Shown one piece after another: positions 1-5,906 of a DNA stretch of 7,058 nt; position 1 is the stretch's first letter; each line of letters starts with the position of its first letter. A model generated the notes under the pieces. That model searched no databases, was not told the DNA's origin, and saw only the letters and a list, made by a program, of their open reading frames with translations. This DNA comes from Bacillota bacterium (GTDB lineage Bacteria; Bacillota; Clostridia; Oscillospirales; Oscillospiraceae). The stretch covers positions 1 to 7,058 of the forward strand of contig JAEWML010000015.1 in NCBI GenBank assembly GCA_023393155.1. Direction: 5' to 3'. Both the position numbers and the translations under genes were made by a program.

Positions 1-262
1 GGATACCACGGCGCACTGGCTGGAGGTGCTGCAAAAAGGAGACTTTTGGTGCGGGGAGATTTACGACTGGGATCAGATGGAGCGCTCGGAATTTTTTACG
101 GCGCTGGACACGCTGATCGACATTCGCCGTCCGGACCTGAAGGACCCCATCTGGACCACCAAATGCCCCATTCGCGTGAACGGCAAACGTGCGGGGGAGG
201 GGACCTTCGCGCCCCGGCTGGGAGCGGATACCGAGAAACTCAGACGCGAGTTTGGTCTGTGA
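1..262 (+). CDS. Class III (CaiB/BaiF) CoA-transferase, C-terminal fragment
   Basis: This is the last 86 residues of a gene entering from the left edge, read in the frame starting at base 2 with stop TGA at 260-262. The frame is open from the window edge, so the in-frame ATG at 26 is internal. The family moves CoA between a CoA thioester and a free carboxylate in the cytoplasm. The assignment rests on alignment with the complete transferase just downstream: both have a W-L...W-C segment, then TT(K/R)CPIR, a G-x-R, and an AP...GA tail, which is the typical CaiB/BaiF C-terminus. Identity over the shared tail is roughly a quarter to a third by eye, so they are diverged paralogues, not a recent duplication. 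The catalytic aspartate lies in the missing N-terminal part. The next gene starts 17 bases after this stop, suggesting one operon and possibly a heteromeric enzyme. Confidence 0.85.
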   Translation, partial: DTTAHWLEVLQKGDFWCGEIYDWDQMERSEFFTALDTLIDIRRPDLKDPIWTTKCPIRVNGKRAGEGTFAPRLGADTEKLRREFGL

Positions 263-270
263 AGAGGGGA
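263..270 (+). promoter_or_regulatory. Ribosome binding site that sets the CoA-transferase start
   Basis: AGAGGGGA sits 9 bases before the ATG at 280, directly after the upstream stop codon. It supports starting the second transferase at 280 and not at the in-frame ATG at 46. That earlier start would run through the end of the preceding gene and add 78 residues with no family resemblance. Confidence 0.7.
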
Positions 271-279
271 TTGAAAAGC

Positions 280-1413
280 ATGAAACCACTGGAAGGATTT
301 ACGATTTTAGATTTTAGCCAGTTTCTGGCGGGTCCATTTGCAGGACTGAGACTGGCCGATATGGGCGCCACCGTCATCAAGGTGGAGCGCCCGGGCACCG
401 GGGATTCATACAGAACCAACTACGGCCCCGCATTGAAATTCAACGGCGACAACGCGGGCTATTATTTTGTGAACCGAAATAAGGAGAGCGTGAGTCTGGA
501 CCTGAAGAATCAAGAGCAGCGGGAGAAGCTGATTCCTTTGATACAGTCGGCGGACGCAATGCTCATCAATTTCCGGGCTGATGTGACGGACCGGCTGGGC
601 CTTGACTACGAATCGGTCAAGAAAATTAACCCCTCTATCGTGTATGGAGAAATCACGGGTTATGGGCGGGATAATCCGTGGAAGGACCGCCCGGGACAGG
701 ACCTGCTGGTGCAGTGCGCCACGGGGGCCTGCTATCTGAGCGGCAGCGGCTCAAACCCGATTCCCTTTGGCGTTTCGGTGGCGGATGAATTCAGCGGAAT
801 GTACATGGCGCAGGGCATTTTGGCGGGCCTTTACCACCGGGGGCGCACAGGGGAGGGCTGCAAAATTGAAACAAGCCTTGCCGAGGCGATGCTGGACATT
901 GAATTTGAAAACTTCGGCGCCTATCTGAACGGTGGGCGAAAGCTCTCGCCCCGCAGCGAGGTGAACGGCGTGAATCCCTGCCACGGAGCGCCCTACGGAA
1001 TTTACGCGGCGCAGGACGGATATCTGGCTCTGGCGATGACCCCGGTGCCGGAGCTGGGACGGCTGCTGGGCTGCGAGCCGCTAACCCGGTATACCGAAAA
1101 ATCGGACTGGTTCGACAAAATGGACGAAATTAAAGGCTTTTTGCGGGACCACCTGCAAACCGGGACGGTGGACCGCTGGCTGCAAATTCTGGAGCCTGCC
1201 GACATCTGGTGCGCCCGGGTTCATAACTGGGAGGAGCTGCTGGAAACAGAAGGCTTTCAGAGCCTTGAAATGCTTCAGACAGTGGAACGGGAGGACGGCG
1301 GTTCCTTTTCCACCACCCGCTGCCCTATCCGCATAGACGGCGAAAGGCTGCTGAATGAAAAGCCCGCGCCCGCCATTGGTGCGCAGAACCAAAAATACGG
1401 CGTGGTAAATTGA
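280..1413 (+). CDS. Class III (CaiB/BaiF) CoA-transferase, complete
   Basis: A 377-residue cytoplasmic enzyme expected to transfer CoA from an acyl-CoA donor to a free carboxylic acid, making the thioester needed for later steps. The N-terminus has the family pattern LEGFTILDFSQFLAGPFAG, then LADMGATVIKVERPGTGD (residues 25-42). NRNKESVSLDLK (65-76) matches the usual N-x-x-K-x-S-x-x-L-D/N-L-K motif. DRPGQDLLVQCATG (136-149) places the expected catalytic aspartate at Asp141, the position of the aspartate that forms an anhydride intermediate in formyl-CoA transferase. GRTGEGCKIETSL (188-200) and the TTRCPIRIDGER tail (345-356) are also typical. Length is slightly short for the family (about 380-430) but nothing essential is missing. 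It follows a paralogue by 17 bases and precedes a MaoC-type hydratase by 29, which supports a CoA-ester pathway. The acid substrate is unknown. Carnitine, oxalate, mesaconate, succinate and aromatic acids are all used by relatives, so no gene symbol is given. Confidence 0.93.
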   Translation: MKPLEGFTILDFSQFLAGPFAGLRLADMGATVIKVERPGTGDSYRTNYGPALKFNGDNAGYYFVNRNKESVSLDLKNQEQREKLIPLIQSADAMLINFRADVTDRLGLDYESVKKINPSIVYGEITGYGRDNPWKDRPGQDLLVQCATGACYLSGSGSNPIPFGVSVADEFSGMYMAQGILAGLYHRGRTGEGCKIETSLAEAMLDIEFENFGAYLNGGRKLSPRSEVNGVNPCHGAPYGIYAAQDGYLALAMTPVPELGRLLGCEPLTRYTEKSDWFDKMDEIKGFLRDHLQTGTVDRWLQILEPADIWCARVHNWEELLETEGFQSLEMLQTVEREDGGSFSTTRCPIRIDGERLLNEKPAPAIGAQNQKYGVVN

Positions 1414-1430
1414 TCAGCTCATCAGAAAAA

Positions 1431-1436
1431 GGAGAG
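1431..1436 (+). promoter_or_regulatory. Ribosome binding site of the MaoC-type gene
   Basis: GGAGAG preceded by an A-run lies 6 bases before the ATG at 1443. This favours that ATG over an in-frame TTG at 1410, which overlaps the preceding stop codon and has no comparable site, and over the ATG at 1452. Confidence 0.7.
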
Positions 1437-1442
1437 ACGTTT

Positions 1443-1898
1443 ATGAACAGCATGGCAATTTATTTTGAGGATTTTAATGTCGGAGACACGCACACTACTT
1501 ACAGCAGAACCATGACGGAGACGGACATCGTGCTCCACGCGGACCTTGGCGACGTATTTCCCCACCACATGGACGTGGAATTTGCGAAAAAAAGCGAGTT
1601 TGGCCAGCGGATTGCCCACGGAGCGCTGACCTTCAGCATGGCGGTGGGCATGAAGGCCGCCACCATCAACACCGTGGGCTTTTCTTACGGATATGACCGC
1701 CTGCGCTTCGTAAAGCCCGTGTTCATCGGCGACACCATCCATGTGGTGGTGACAATCACAGAGAAGCGCGACCATCCCAAGCGCCCGGATATGGGGATTG
1801 TCGTTGAGCATATGGACGTAATCAACCAGCACGGAGAGGTGGTTCTGATCTGCGACCATCTGACATTGAACGAGCGGCGCACGCCCCTTTCCAAGTGA
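1443..1898 (+). CDS. MaoC-type (R)-specific enoyl-CoA hydratase/dehydratase
   Basis: A 151-residue single hot-dog-fold protein of the MaoC dehydratase family, which adds water to, or removes it from, CoA thioesters. The signature region runs from about residue 23 to 62: T-M-T-E-T-D, then the active-site stretch GDVFPHHMD, then EFAKKSEFGQRIAHG. The expected catalytic pair is Asp37 and His42, five residues apart as in PhaJ-type hydratases, followed by the conserved FG...AHG. The usual asparagine of the D-x-N-P-x-H motif is Phe39 here. A later RFVKPVFIGDTI segment is the common R-x-x-x-P-V-x-x-G-D-T motif. Length matches single-domain members (about 140-160). It lies directly after the CoA-transferases, so its substrate is likely their CoA product or a near derivative. 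It could hydrate a small unsaturated acyl-CoA such as a mesaconyl- or crotonyl-type compound, but this is inference only. Family assignment is firm, substrate is not. Confidence 0.9.
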   Translation: MNSMAIYFEDFNVGDTHTTYSRTMTETDIVLHADLGDVFPHHMDVEFAKKSEFGQRIAHGALTFSMAVGMKAATINTVGFSYGYDRLRFVKPVFIGDTIHVVVTITEKRDHPKRPDMGIVVEHMDVINQHGEVVLICDHLTLNERRTPLSK

Positions 1899-2022
1899 GT
1901 CTGCTGCCGCGGATTTGCGCTTCAGTCGTTCCCTCCCGTCCCGCCCTGTCCCCAGAGCAAAGAAACTACAACCGGCGAAAGCTTCACGCAACAAAAAACC
2001 GAAAAATGAAAGGGAATAGATT

Positions 2023-3060
2023 ATGAAAAGATTTTTGACACTACTGCTTTCTCTGGCAATGACTTTCTCTCTCGCCGCATGCGGGAGCAACGGCGCGGCA
2101 TCCTCTCCCAATGCGTCCTCCGGCTCCGCGCCCGCCGAGGGAGACGGAAAGGTTTACACACTGAAGATGTCCTATACCATTTCTGGAAACGAAACCGTGG
2201 CCCAGTGCGCGCAGGCTATGGCCAAAAGGGTTACGGAACGGACCAACGGCGGCGTGGTTTTTGAAAACTTTCCCGACGGTCAGTTGGCCACCGACACGGA
2301 CGCACTGGAGCTTTGCGCGCAGGGCGCGAATGTTATCTCCTTTGGAACACCCGACTTTCTGGCGGCATATGCGCCCGACCTCGGTATTTTGGATGGTCCC
2401 TTCCTCTTTGCCGACCCCAGCGAGTTTAAGCTGGTAGACGAGTCCGACTGGATGCAGGATATGCGTGGCAAGCTGGAGAGCCAGGGAATCAAAAATCTTG
2501 GAATGAGCTGGTACTTCGGTTCCAGAAACCTGACCTATTCCGGCGACAAGAGCGTTACCACTCCTGCGGATCTGAAAGGGATGAAGATTCGCTCCGCCTC
2601 CTCTCCCACCCGCGTGGGAATGCTGGAGGCTATGGGCGCCACCGTCACCCAGATGTCATGGAACGAGGTTTACAGCGCATTGCAGCAGGGCGTGTGCAAC
2701 GGCTGCGAGGCCCCGCTTTCTACGCTTTACAGTTCCAAAATTTATGAGGTTTGCAAGAATATTACGCTGGACAAGCACATTATGGCTATCTGGAGCGTGA
2801 ATATGTCCGCCGATTACTTCAATTCCATGCCCGCGGAGTATCAGGCCATTCTTCAGGAGGAAGTTACCAATACGGCACAGGTCACCGTTGACAGAGTGAC
2901 GGTGGACGAGGCGGGGTTCCAGACCATGCTGGAGGACGAGGGCGTTAAGTTCTATGAAGCGGACCACGACGCGTTTGTGGAAGCCACAAAGTCCGTCTAC
3001 GGGAATATCAGCGGCTGGTCCGACGGACTGTACGACACCGTCTCCGCCATCTTGAAATAA
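2023..3060 (+). CDS. dctP: TRAP transporter substrate-binding lipoprotein, DctP type
   Basis: A 345-residue extracytoplasmic solute-binding protein that captures a substrate, usually a carboxylate, and delivers it to the DctQM membrane complex. The signal peptide (MKRFLTLLLSLAMTFSLAAC) ends in a lipobox with Cys20 as the lipidated residue, followed by a Ser/Ala/Gly-rich linker to about 42. The mature domain starts near TLKMSYT and shows DctP hallmarks: FPDGQLATD (83-91), PADLKGMKIRS (181-191), where Arg190 is at the position of the arginine that grips the ligand carboxylate, and the MSWNEVYSALQQG helix (211-223). The next loop reads GVCNGCEAP (223-231), with Cys225 and Cys228 where relatives usually have a D-G-x-E sequence lacking a cysteine pair. 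AAGGGAA at 2010-2016 is the ribosome binding site. The 124 bases upstream carry no clear promoter, so read-through from the CoA-transferase operon is plausible. The ligand is probably an organic acid; its identity is not visible. Confidence 0.94.
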   Translation: MKRFLTLLLSLAMTFSLAACGSNGAASSPNASSGSAPAEGDGKVYTLKMSYTISGNETVAQCAQAMAKRVTERTNGGVVFENFPDGQLATDTDALELCAQGANVISFGTPDFLAAYAPDLGILDGPFLFADPSEFKLVDESDWMQDMRGKLESQGIKNLGMSWYFGSRNLTYSGDKSVTTPADLKGMKIRSASSPTRVGMLEAMGATVTQMSWNEVYSALQQGVCNGCEAPLSTLYSSKIYEVCKNITLDKHIMAIWSVNMSADYFNSMPAEYQAILQEEVTNTAQVTVDRVTVDEAGFQTMLEDEGVKFYEADHDAFVEATKSVYGNISGWSDGLYDTVSAILK

Positions 3061-3077
3061 GAAGACAGAAAGAATCG

Positions 3078-3098
3078 GGCGGCGTCGGGCGCGCCGCC
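3078..3098 (+). other. GC-rich stem-loop just after dctP
   Basis: Seven perfect G-C pairs (GGCGGCG at 3078-3084 with CGCCGCC at 3092-3098) close a 7-base loop, 17 bases after the dctP stop codon. No T-run follows, so it is a poor classical terminator. It could stall RNA decay or weaken read-through. The loop repeats the TCGGGCG at 3075-3081, a short direct repeat with a 10-base period. Confidence 0.55.
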
Positions 3099-3159
3099 TT
3101 CGGAGGATCGGGAAAACACGGAAAGTCTTTCACTACATAAATTCGGACAGGGCGGGAAC

Positions 3160-3200
3160 GTCCGTCGGCAGGCCGCTTACAAGGCGGCCTGCCGGTGGGC
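3160..3200 (+). promoter_or_regulatory. Long intercistronic hairpin in front of the dctQ ribosome binding site
   Basis: The perfect 11-bp core pairs CGGCAGGCCGC (3166-3176) with GCGGCCTGCCG (3184-3194) around the loop TTACAAG. Six further pairs, three of them G-U in RNA, extend the stem to 3160 and 3200, for 17 pairs in all. It ends 4 bases before the AAAGGAG at 3205-3211 that serves dctQ. There is no T-run after it, so a simple intrinsic terminator is unlikely. A role in protecting the 3' end of the dctP message, in processing, or in tuning dctQM translation fits its position; this is inference. Confidence 0.7.
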
Positions 3201-3220
3201 AAAGAAAGGAGCTGGGTGTT

Positions 3221-3727
3221 ATGAAATTATTCAGATGGATCGGCAGTCATATTCTGGAGGCGGTTTCCGGAGCGACGTTTATCACAATGATTTCGGTGGT
3301 TTTTTTTAACGTAATCCTGAGATTTACCACCGGCCGCTCCCTTGTGTGGAGCGAAGAAGTCGCGGCAATCGGCTTTATCTGGACAATTTTTATTGGGGCG
3401 GCGGTTTGCTGCAAAGAGCGGGGCGGCCTGATCAGCGTGGATATCTTAATCAATCTGTTTCCTTCTAAAATGAACAAGGCAGCTACTCTGATCGTTGATA
3501 TCGCGCAGGTTGCAATCTGCGCGGTGTTGTGCGTGCTTGGCTGGAAATTTGCCATGAGCGCGGCCAACAAGGCGTCGCTGAGCCTTCAGCTCCCCTACAC
3601 GGTTTACGACATTCCCATTGCAATCAGTTTTGCGTTTATGACTTACTATACGGCAAAGCGTGTGGCGGAGGACCTCAAGGCATTTAAAACCGCCGCCGCA
3701 GAGAATGAGGGGGAAGACGTCGAATGA
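3221..3727 (+). CDS. dctQ: TRAP transporter small membrane subunit, DctQ type
   Basis: A 168-residue membrane protein, the small subunit that binds DctM and helps dock the loaded binding protein. Four hydrophobic segments lie near residues 10-34, 45-64, 88-110 and 128-146, the usual DctQ topology. The family region is clear: NVILRFTTGRSLVWSEE (30-46), with Asn30, Arg34, Trp43 and the Glu pair 45-46, then FIWTIFIGAA (52-61) and ISVDI (71-75). The histidine often found just before the I-x-V-D stretch is Leu70 here. The C-terminus is a charged cytoplasmic tail. Length is normal (about 150-180). AAAGGAG at 3205-3211 is the ribosome binding site. The stop overlaps the dctM start in ATGA, so the two are translationally coupled, as expected for proteins made in equal amounts. 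Confidence 0.93.
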   Translation: MKLFRWIGSHILEAVSGATFITMISVVFFNVILRFTTGRSLVWSEEVAAIGFIWTIFIGAAVCCKERGGLISVDILINLFPSKMNKAATLIVDIAQVAICAVLCVLGWKFAMSAANKASLSLQLPYTVYDIPIAISFAFMTYYTAKRVAEDLKAFKTAAAENEGEDVE

Positions 3728-5007
3728 ACTTTATACCGCTGATTATTTTGCTGGTCCTCTTTTGCTTGAATATTCCCATCGCGTATTCGCTGATGGTGTC
3801 CGTGCTTTACTATTTCATGTTTTGCAACACAACGCTGGCCCCCTTTATGATTTTTCAAAAAATGGTGGCACAGGGTGAATCTTTTACCCTGCTGGCGGTA
3901 CCGTTCTTTGTCTCGGTGGGTGTCATTATGAACTACTCAGGCATTGCCACGCGCCTGATGAATGTGGCCGATATGCTCACCGGGCGCATGGTGGGCGGTC
4001 TGGCGCAGTCCAACGTGGTTCTCAGCGCGCTGATGGGCGGCGTTTCCGGGTCGGCAAACGCCGACGCGGCCATGCAGTCCAAAATGCTGGTGCCGGAAAT
4101 GACCAAACGGGGTTACAGCAAGGGCTTTTCCGCCGGCGTAACGGCGGCGTCCTCGGTGCTCACGCCCATCATCCCGCCGGGCATCTGCCTGATCCTCTAT
4201 GCCAGCCTTGCCAACGTGTCTGTTGCAAAGATGTTTCTGGCAGGCTACGGCCCAGGTATCTTCCTGATGATCTGCCTGATGGCCACGGTACACCTTGTCT
4301 CTAAAAAGAAAGGCTATATGGGAACCAGAACCACAAAGGTGAAGCTGGCGGACGCTCTGCGCACGCTGCGGGAGGCGTTTTGGGCGCTGCTGATCCCCCT
4401 GGGAATCATTATGGGCCTGCGGATTGGAGTGTTTACGGCCACCGAGGCGGGCGCAATCTGTGTGTTCTACTGCATTTTTGTGGGTGTTTTTGTCTATAAA
4501 GAACTGAAAATCAGTATGTTCCCCCAGATTATCAAGGAATGTGTCGTCAGCACCGCGGGCGTGATGCTGATTATCAGCGCGGCGGCCTCCTTCGGAAACT
4601 ACCTGAGCTGGGAGCAGATTCCCACTAAGCTTTCCGAGGTCCTGCTGACCATCACAACCAACAAATATGTGATGCTGCTGCTTGTAAACCTGTTTTTGCT
4701 GGTGGTGGGAATGTTTTTGGAAGGGACTGCATCCCTGATTATTCTCACCCCGCTGCTGGTGCCCACCATGGTTGCGCTGGGCGTGGACCCGATCCTCTTC
4801 GGAATTGTCATGTGCGTCAACGTCACGCTGGGCGGTATCACGCCCCCGTTCGGAACGCTGATGTTTTTGACCTGCTCCATCATTAAGATAGGCGTAGATA
4901 GATTTTTGAAGGAGTCGTGGATGCTGATTCTTGCTATGATGATTGGCCTGCTGGCAATTACCTACATTCCTCCCATCACCCTGCTGCTGCCCAGGCTGCT
5001 GGGGTAA
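3724..5007 (+). CDS. dctM: TRAP transporter large permease subunit, DctM type
   Basis: A 427-residue polytopic membrane protein forming the transport path. TRAP systems are secondary transporters that import the bound solute with sodium or protons, not ATP. Conserved DctM stretches appear in order: TLLAVPFFVSVGVIMNYSGI (55-74), GGLAQSNV (91-98), GGVSGSANADAA (105-116), VTAASSVLTPIIPPGI (139-154), GVFTATEAGAI (235-245), GMFLEGTASLIILTPLLVP (329-347), LGVDPILFGIVM (352-363) and GGITPPFGTLMF (370-381). About a dozen hydrophobic segments fill the rest. Length is standard (about 425-430). Together with the dctP and dctQ genes it makes a complete transporter with separate Q and M subunits, not a fused QM. 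GAGGGGGA at 3707-3714 supports its start inside the end of dctQ. The dehydrogenase gene begins 13 bases after its stop. Confidence 0.96.
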   Translation: MNFIPLIILLVLFCLNIPIAYSLMVSVLYYFMFCNTTLAPFMIFQKMVAQGESFTLLAVPFFVSVGVIMNYSGIATRLMNVADMLTGRMVGGLAQSNVVLSALMGGVSGSANADAAMQSKMLVPEMTKRGYSKGFSAGVTAASSVLTPIIPPGICLILYASLANVSVAKMFLAGYGPGIFLMICLMATVHLVSKKKGYMGTRTTKVKLADALRTLREAFWALLIPLGIIMGLRIGVFTATEAGAICVFYCIFVGVFVYKELKISMFPQIIKECVVSTAGVMLIISAAASFGNYLSWEQIPTKLSEVLLTITTNKYVMLLLVNLFLLVVGMFLEGTASLIILTPLLVPTMVALGVDPILFGIVMCVNVTLGGITPPFGTLMFLTCSIIKIGVDRFLKESWMLILAMMIGLLAITYIPPITLLLPRLLG

Positions 5008-5012
5008 GGGGG
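5006..5012 (+). promoter_or_regulatory. Ribosome binding site that sets the dehydrogenase start
   Basis: AAGGGGG overlaps the dctM stop codon and lies 8 bases before the ATG at 5021. It rules out the earlier in-frame start at 4943, which would place an unrelated 26-residue stretch, read from dctM sequence, in front of a normal SDR N-terminus. Confidence 0.6.
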
Positions 5013-5020
5013 ATGCGGTG

Positions 5021-5773
5021 ATGTTTGACTTAACAGGAAAAAAGGCGATTGTCACCGGGGCCTCGCGAACAACGGGCCTGTGCTTTTCGCAGGCCCGCGC
5101 CCTGAGGGAGGCTGGGGCAAGCGTTGTCCTGCTGGGCGGGTCGCCCAAAAATTTGGAAGCTCTGCGCGCCGGTTTGACGGAGCCGGGTTATTACGTCGTG
5201 GACGGACAACTGACCGACCAAGCCTCGAGGGAGTCCGCTTTTCACAGAGCGGTTGCGTTGCTGGGCGGTTCGCTGGACATTCTGGTTAATGGGGCCGGGA
5301 CCCAATTCCGCTGCCCCGCGGAGGAGTTTCCCCCAGAGCAGTGGGAGCGCCTGCTTGCAATCAATCTGTCCGCTATGTTCTATTTGTCGCAGCTGGCGGG
5401 GCGGGTGATGCTGGCGCAGGGGTCCGGCAAAATCATCAATATCGCTTCGATGACCTCCTTTTTCGGCGGGCAGAACGTGGCGGCCTATTCTGCCAGCAAG
5501 GGCGGGGTCGTTCAGTTAACAAAGGCGCTGTCCAACGAATGGATGCCCCACGGAATCAACGTGAATGCCATTGCGCCGGGGTATATGGAGACGGAGCTGA
5601 GCCATGATCTCATGGTTAGCGAGGCTGGTACGCGGATTACCGGGCGCATTCCTGCGGGACGCTGGGGCAGGGCGGAGGATATGAAGGGCGTAACTGTTTT
5701 TCTGGCCTCTGCCGCTTCGGATTATCTTTCGGGGAACGTCATTCAGGTGGACGGCGGATTTCTATGTAACTGA
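5021..5773 (+). CDS. Short-chain dehydrogenase/reductase, KduD-like
   Basis: A 250-residue NAD(P)(H)-dependent oxidoreductase with a single Rossmann fold, normal length for classical SDRs. It begins MFDLTGKKAIVTGAS. The expected catalytic residues are Asn115, Ser143, Tyr156 and Lys160 (YSASKGG). Long matches to the 2-deoxy-D-gluconate 3-dehydrogenase (KduD)/gluconate 5-dehydrogenase branch include GKIINIASMTSFFGG (136-150), NEWMPHGINVNAIAPGYMET, RIPAGRWG and the VDGGF tail. Two cofactor motifs differ from the norm: the glycine-rich loop is TGASRTTG, with Thr17 where the middle glycine of TGxxxGxG usually sits, and NNAG is NGAG (90-93). It closes the TRAP operon, so it probably oxidises or reduces a hydroxy or keto acid imported by the transporter or formed from it. 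The KduD likeness hints at a sugar-acid-like substrate, but SDR specificity is hard to read from sequence, so no symbol is given. Confidence 0.92.
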   Translation: MFDLTGKKAIVTGASRTTGLCFSQARALREAGASVVLLGGSPKNLEALRAGLTEPGYYVVDGQLTDQASRESAFHRAVALLGGSLDILVNGAGTQFRCPAEEFPPEQWERLLAINLSAMFYLSQLAGRVMLAQGSGKIINIASMTSFFGGQNVAAYSASKGGVVQLTKALSNEWMPHGINVNAIAPGYMETELSHDLMVSEAGTRITGRIPAGRWGRAEDMKGVTVFLASAASDYLSGNVIQVDGGFLCN

Positions 5774-5812
5774 GGGCGGAGTGCGGAAGCGGGCGCTGAT
5801 TACATCTGGGCA

Positions 5813-5857
5813 AAAAGCGGAAAGGACAGAGATACAATCTCTGTCCTTTCCGCTTTT
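5813..5857. terminator. Bidirectional intrinsic terminator between convergent operons
   Basis: A perfect 20-bp inverted repeat (arms 5813-5832 and 5838-5857) closes a 5-base TACAA loop. The stem has a G/C-containing middle and A/T ends: the right arm ends in CGCTTTT, giving a U-run for plus-strand transcripts, and the left arm begins with an A-run, giving five U residues for minus-strand transcripts. It lies 39 bases after the dehydrogenase stop and 49 bases beyond the end of the convergent lipoprotein gene, where a shared terminator would be expected. Confidence 0.92.
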
Positions 5858-5906
5858 CTCAGTCTTCCATGACGGCTTAAATGGACTTTAAAGAAAGCCG
5901 CTGAAT

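Noticed and set aside
46..279. Possible N-terminal extension of the complete CoA-transferase starting at 46
   Set aside because: It runs over the C-terminal coding region of the preceding transferase in another frame, has no family resemblance, and a good ribosome binding site precedes the ATG at 280.
1410..1442. TTG start adding 11 residues to the MaoC protein
   Set aside because: The ATG at 1443 has GGAGAG at proper spacing and begins the normal MaoC N-terminus; the added residues include the translated ribosome binding site.
1899..2022. Promoter or terminator in the gap before dctP
   Set aside because: I see no convincing -35/-10 pair and no stem-loop; there is a pyrimidine-rich stretch near 1927-1953 and an A-rich leader before dctP, neither enough for a call.
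1422..2111. Long minus-strand open frame of 229 codons opposite the MaoC gene
   Set aside because: Its protein is low-complexity and rich in His, Arg and Val, as expected of an antisense shadow of a GC-rich gene, and it crosses an intergenic region into dctP.
3052..3080. TTGAAA at the end of dctP as a -35 box for a dctQM promoter
   Set aside because: The bases at the required -10 distance are GC-rich (around 3075) and do not resemble TATAAT.
3937..5148. Minus-strand open frame of 403 codons opposite dctM
   Set aside because: The translation is extremely rich in His, Gln, Arg and Gly with no recognisable domain, and it lies fully across a firmly assigned DctM gene and the start of the SDR.
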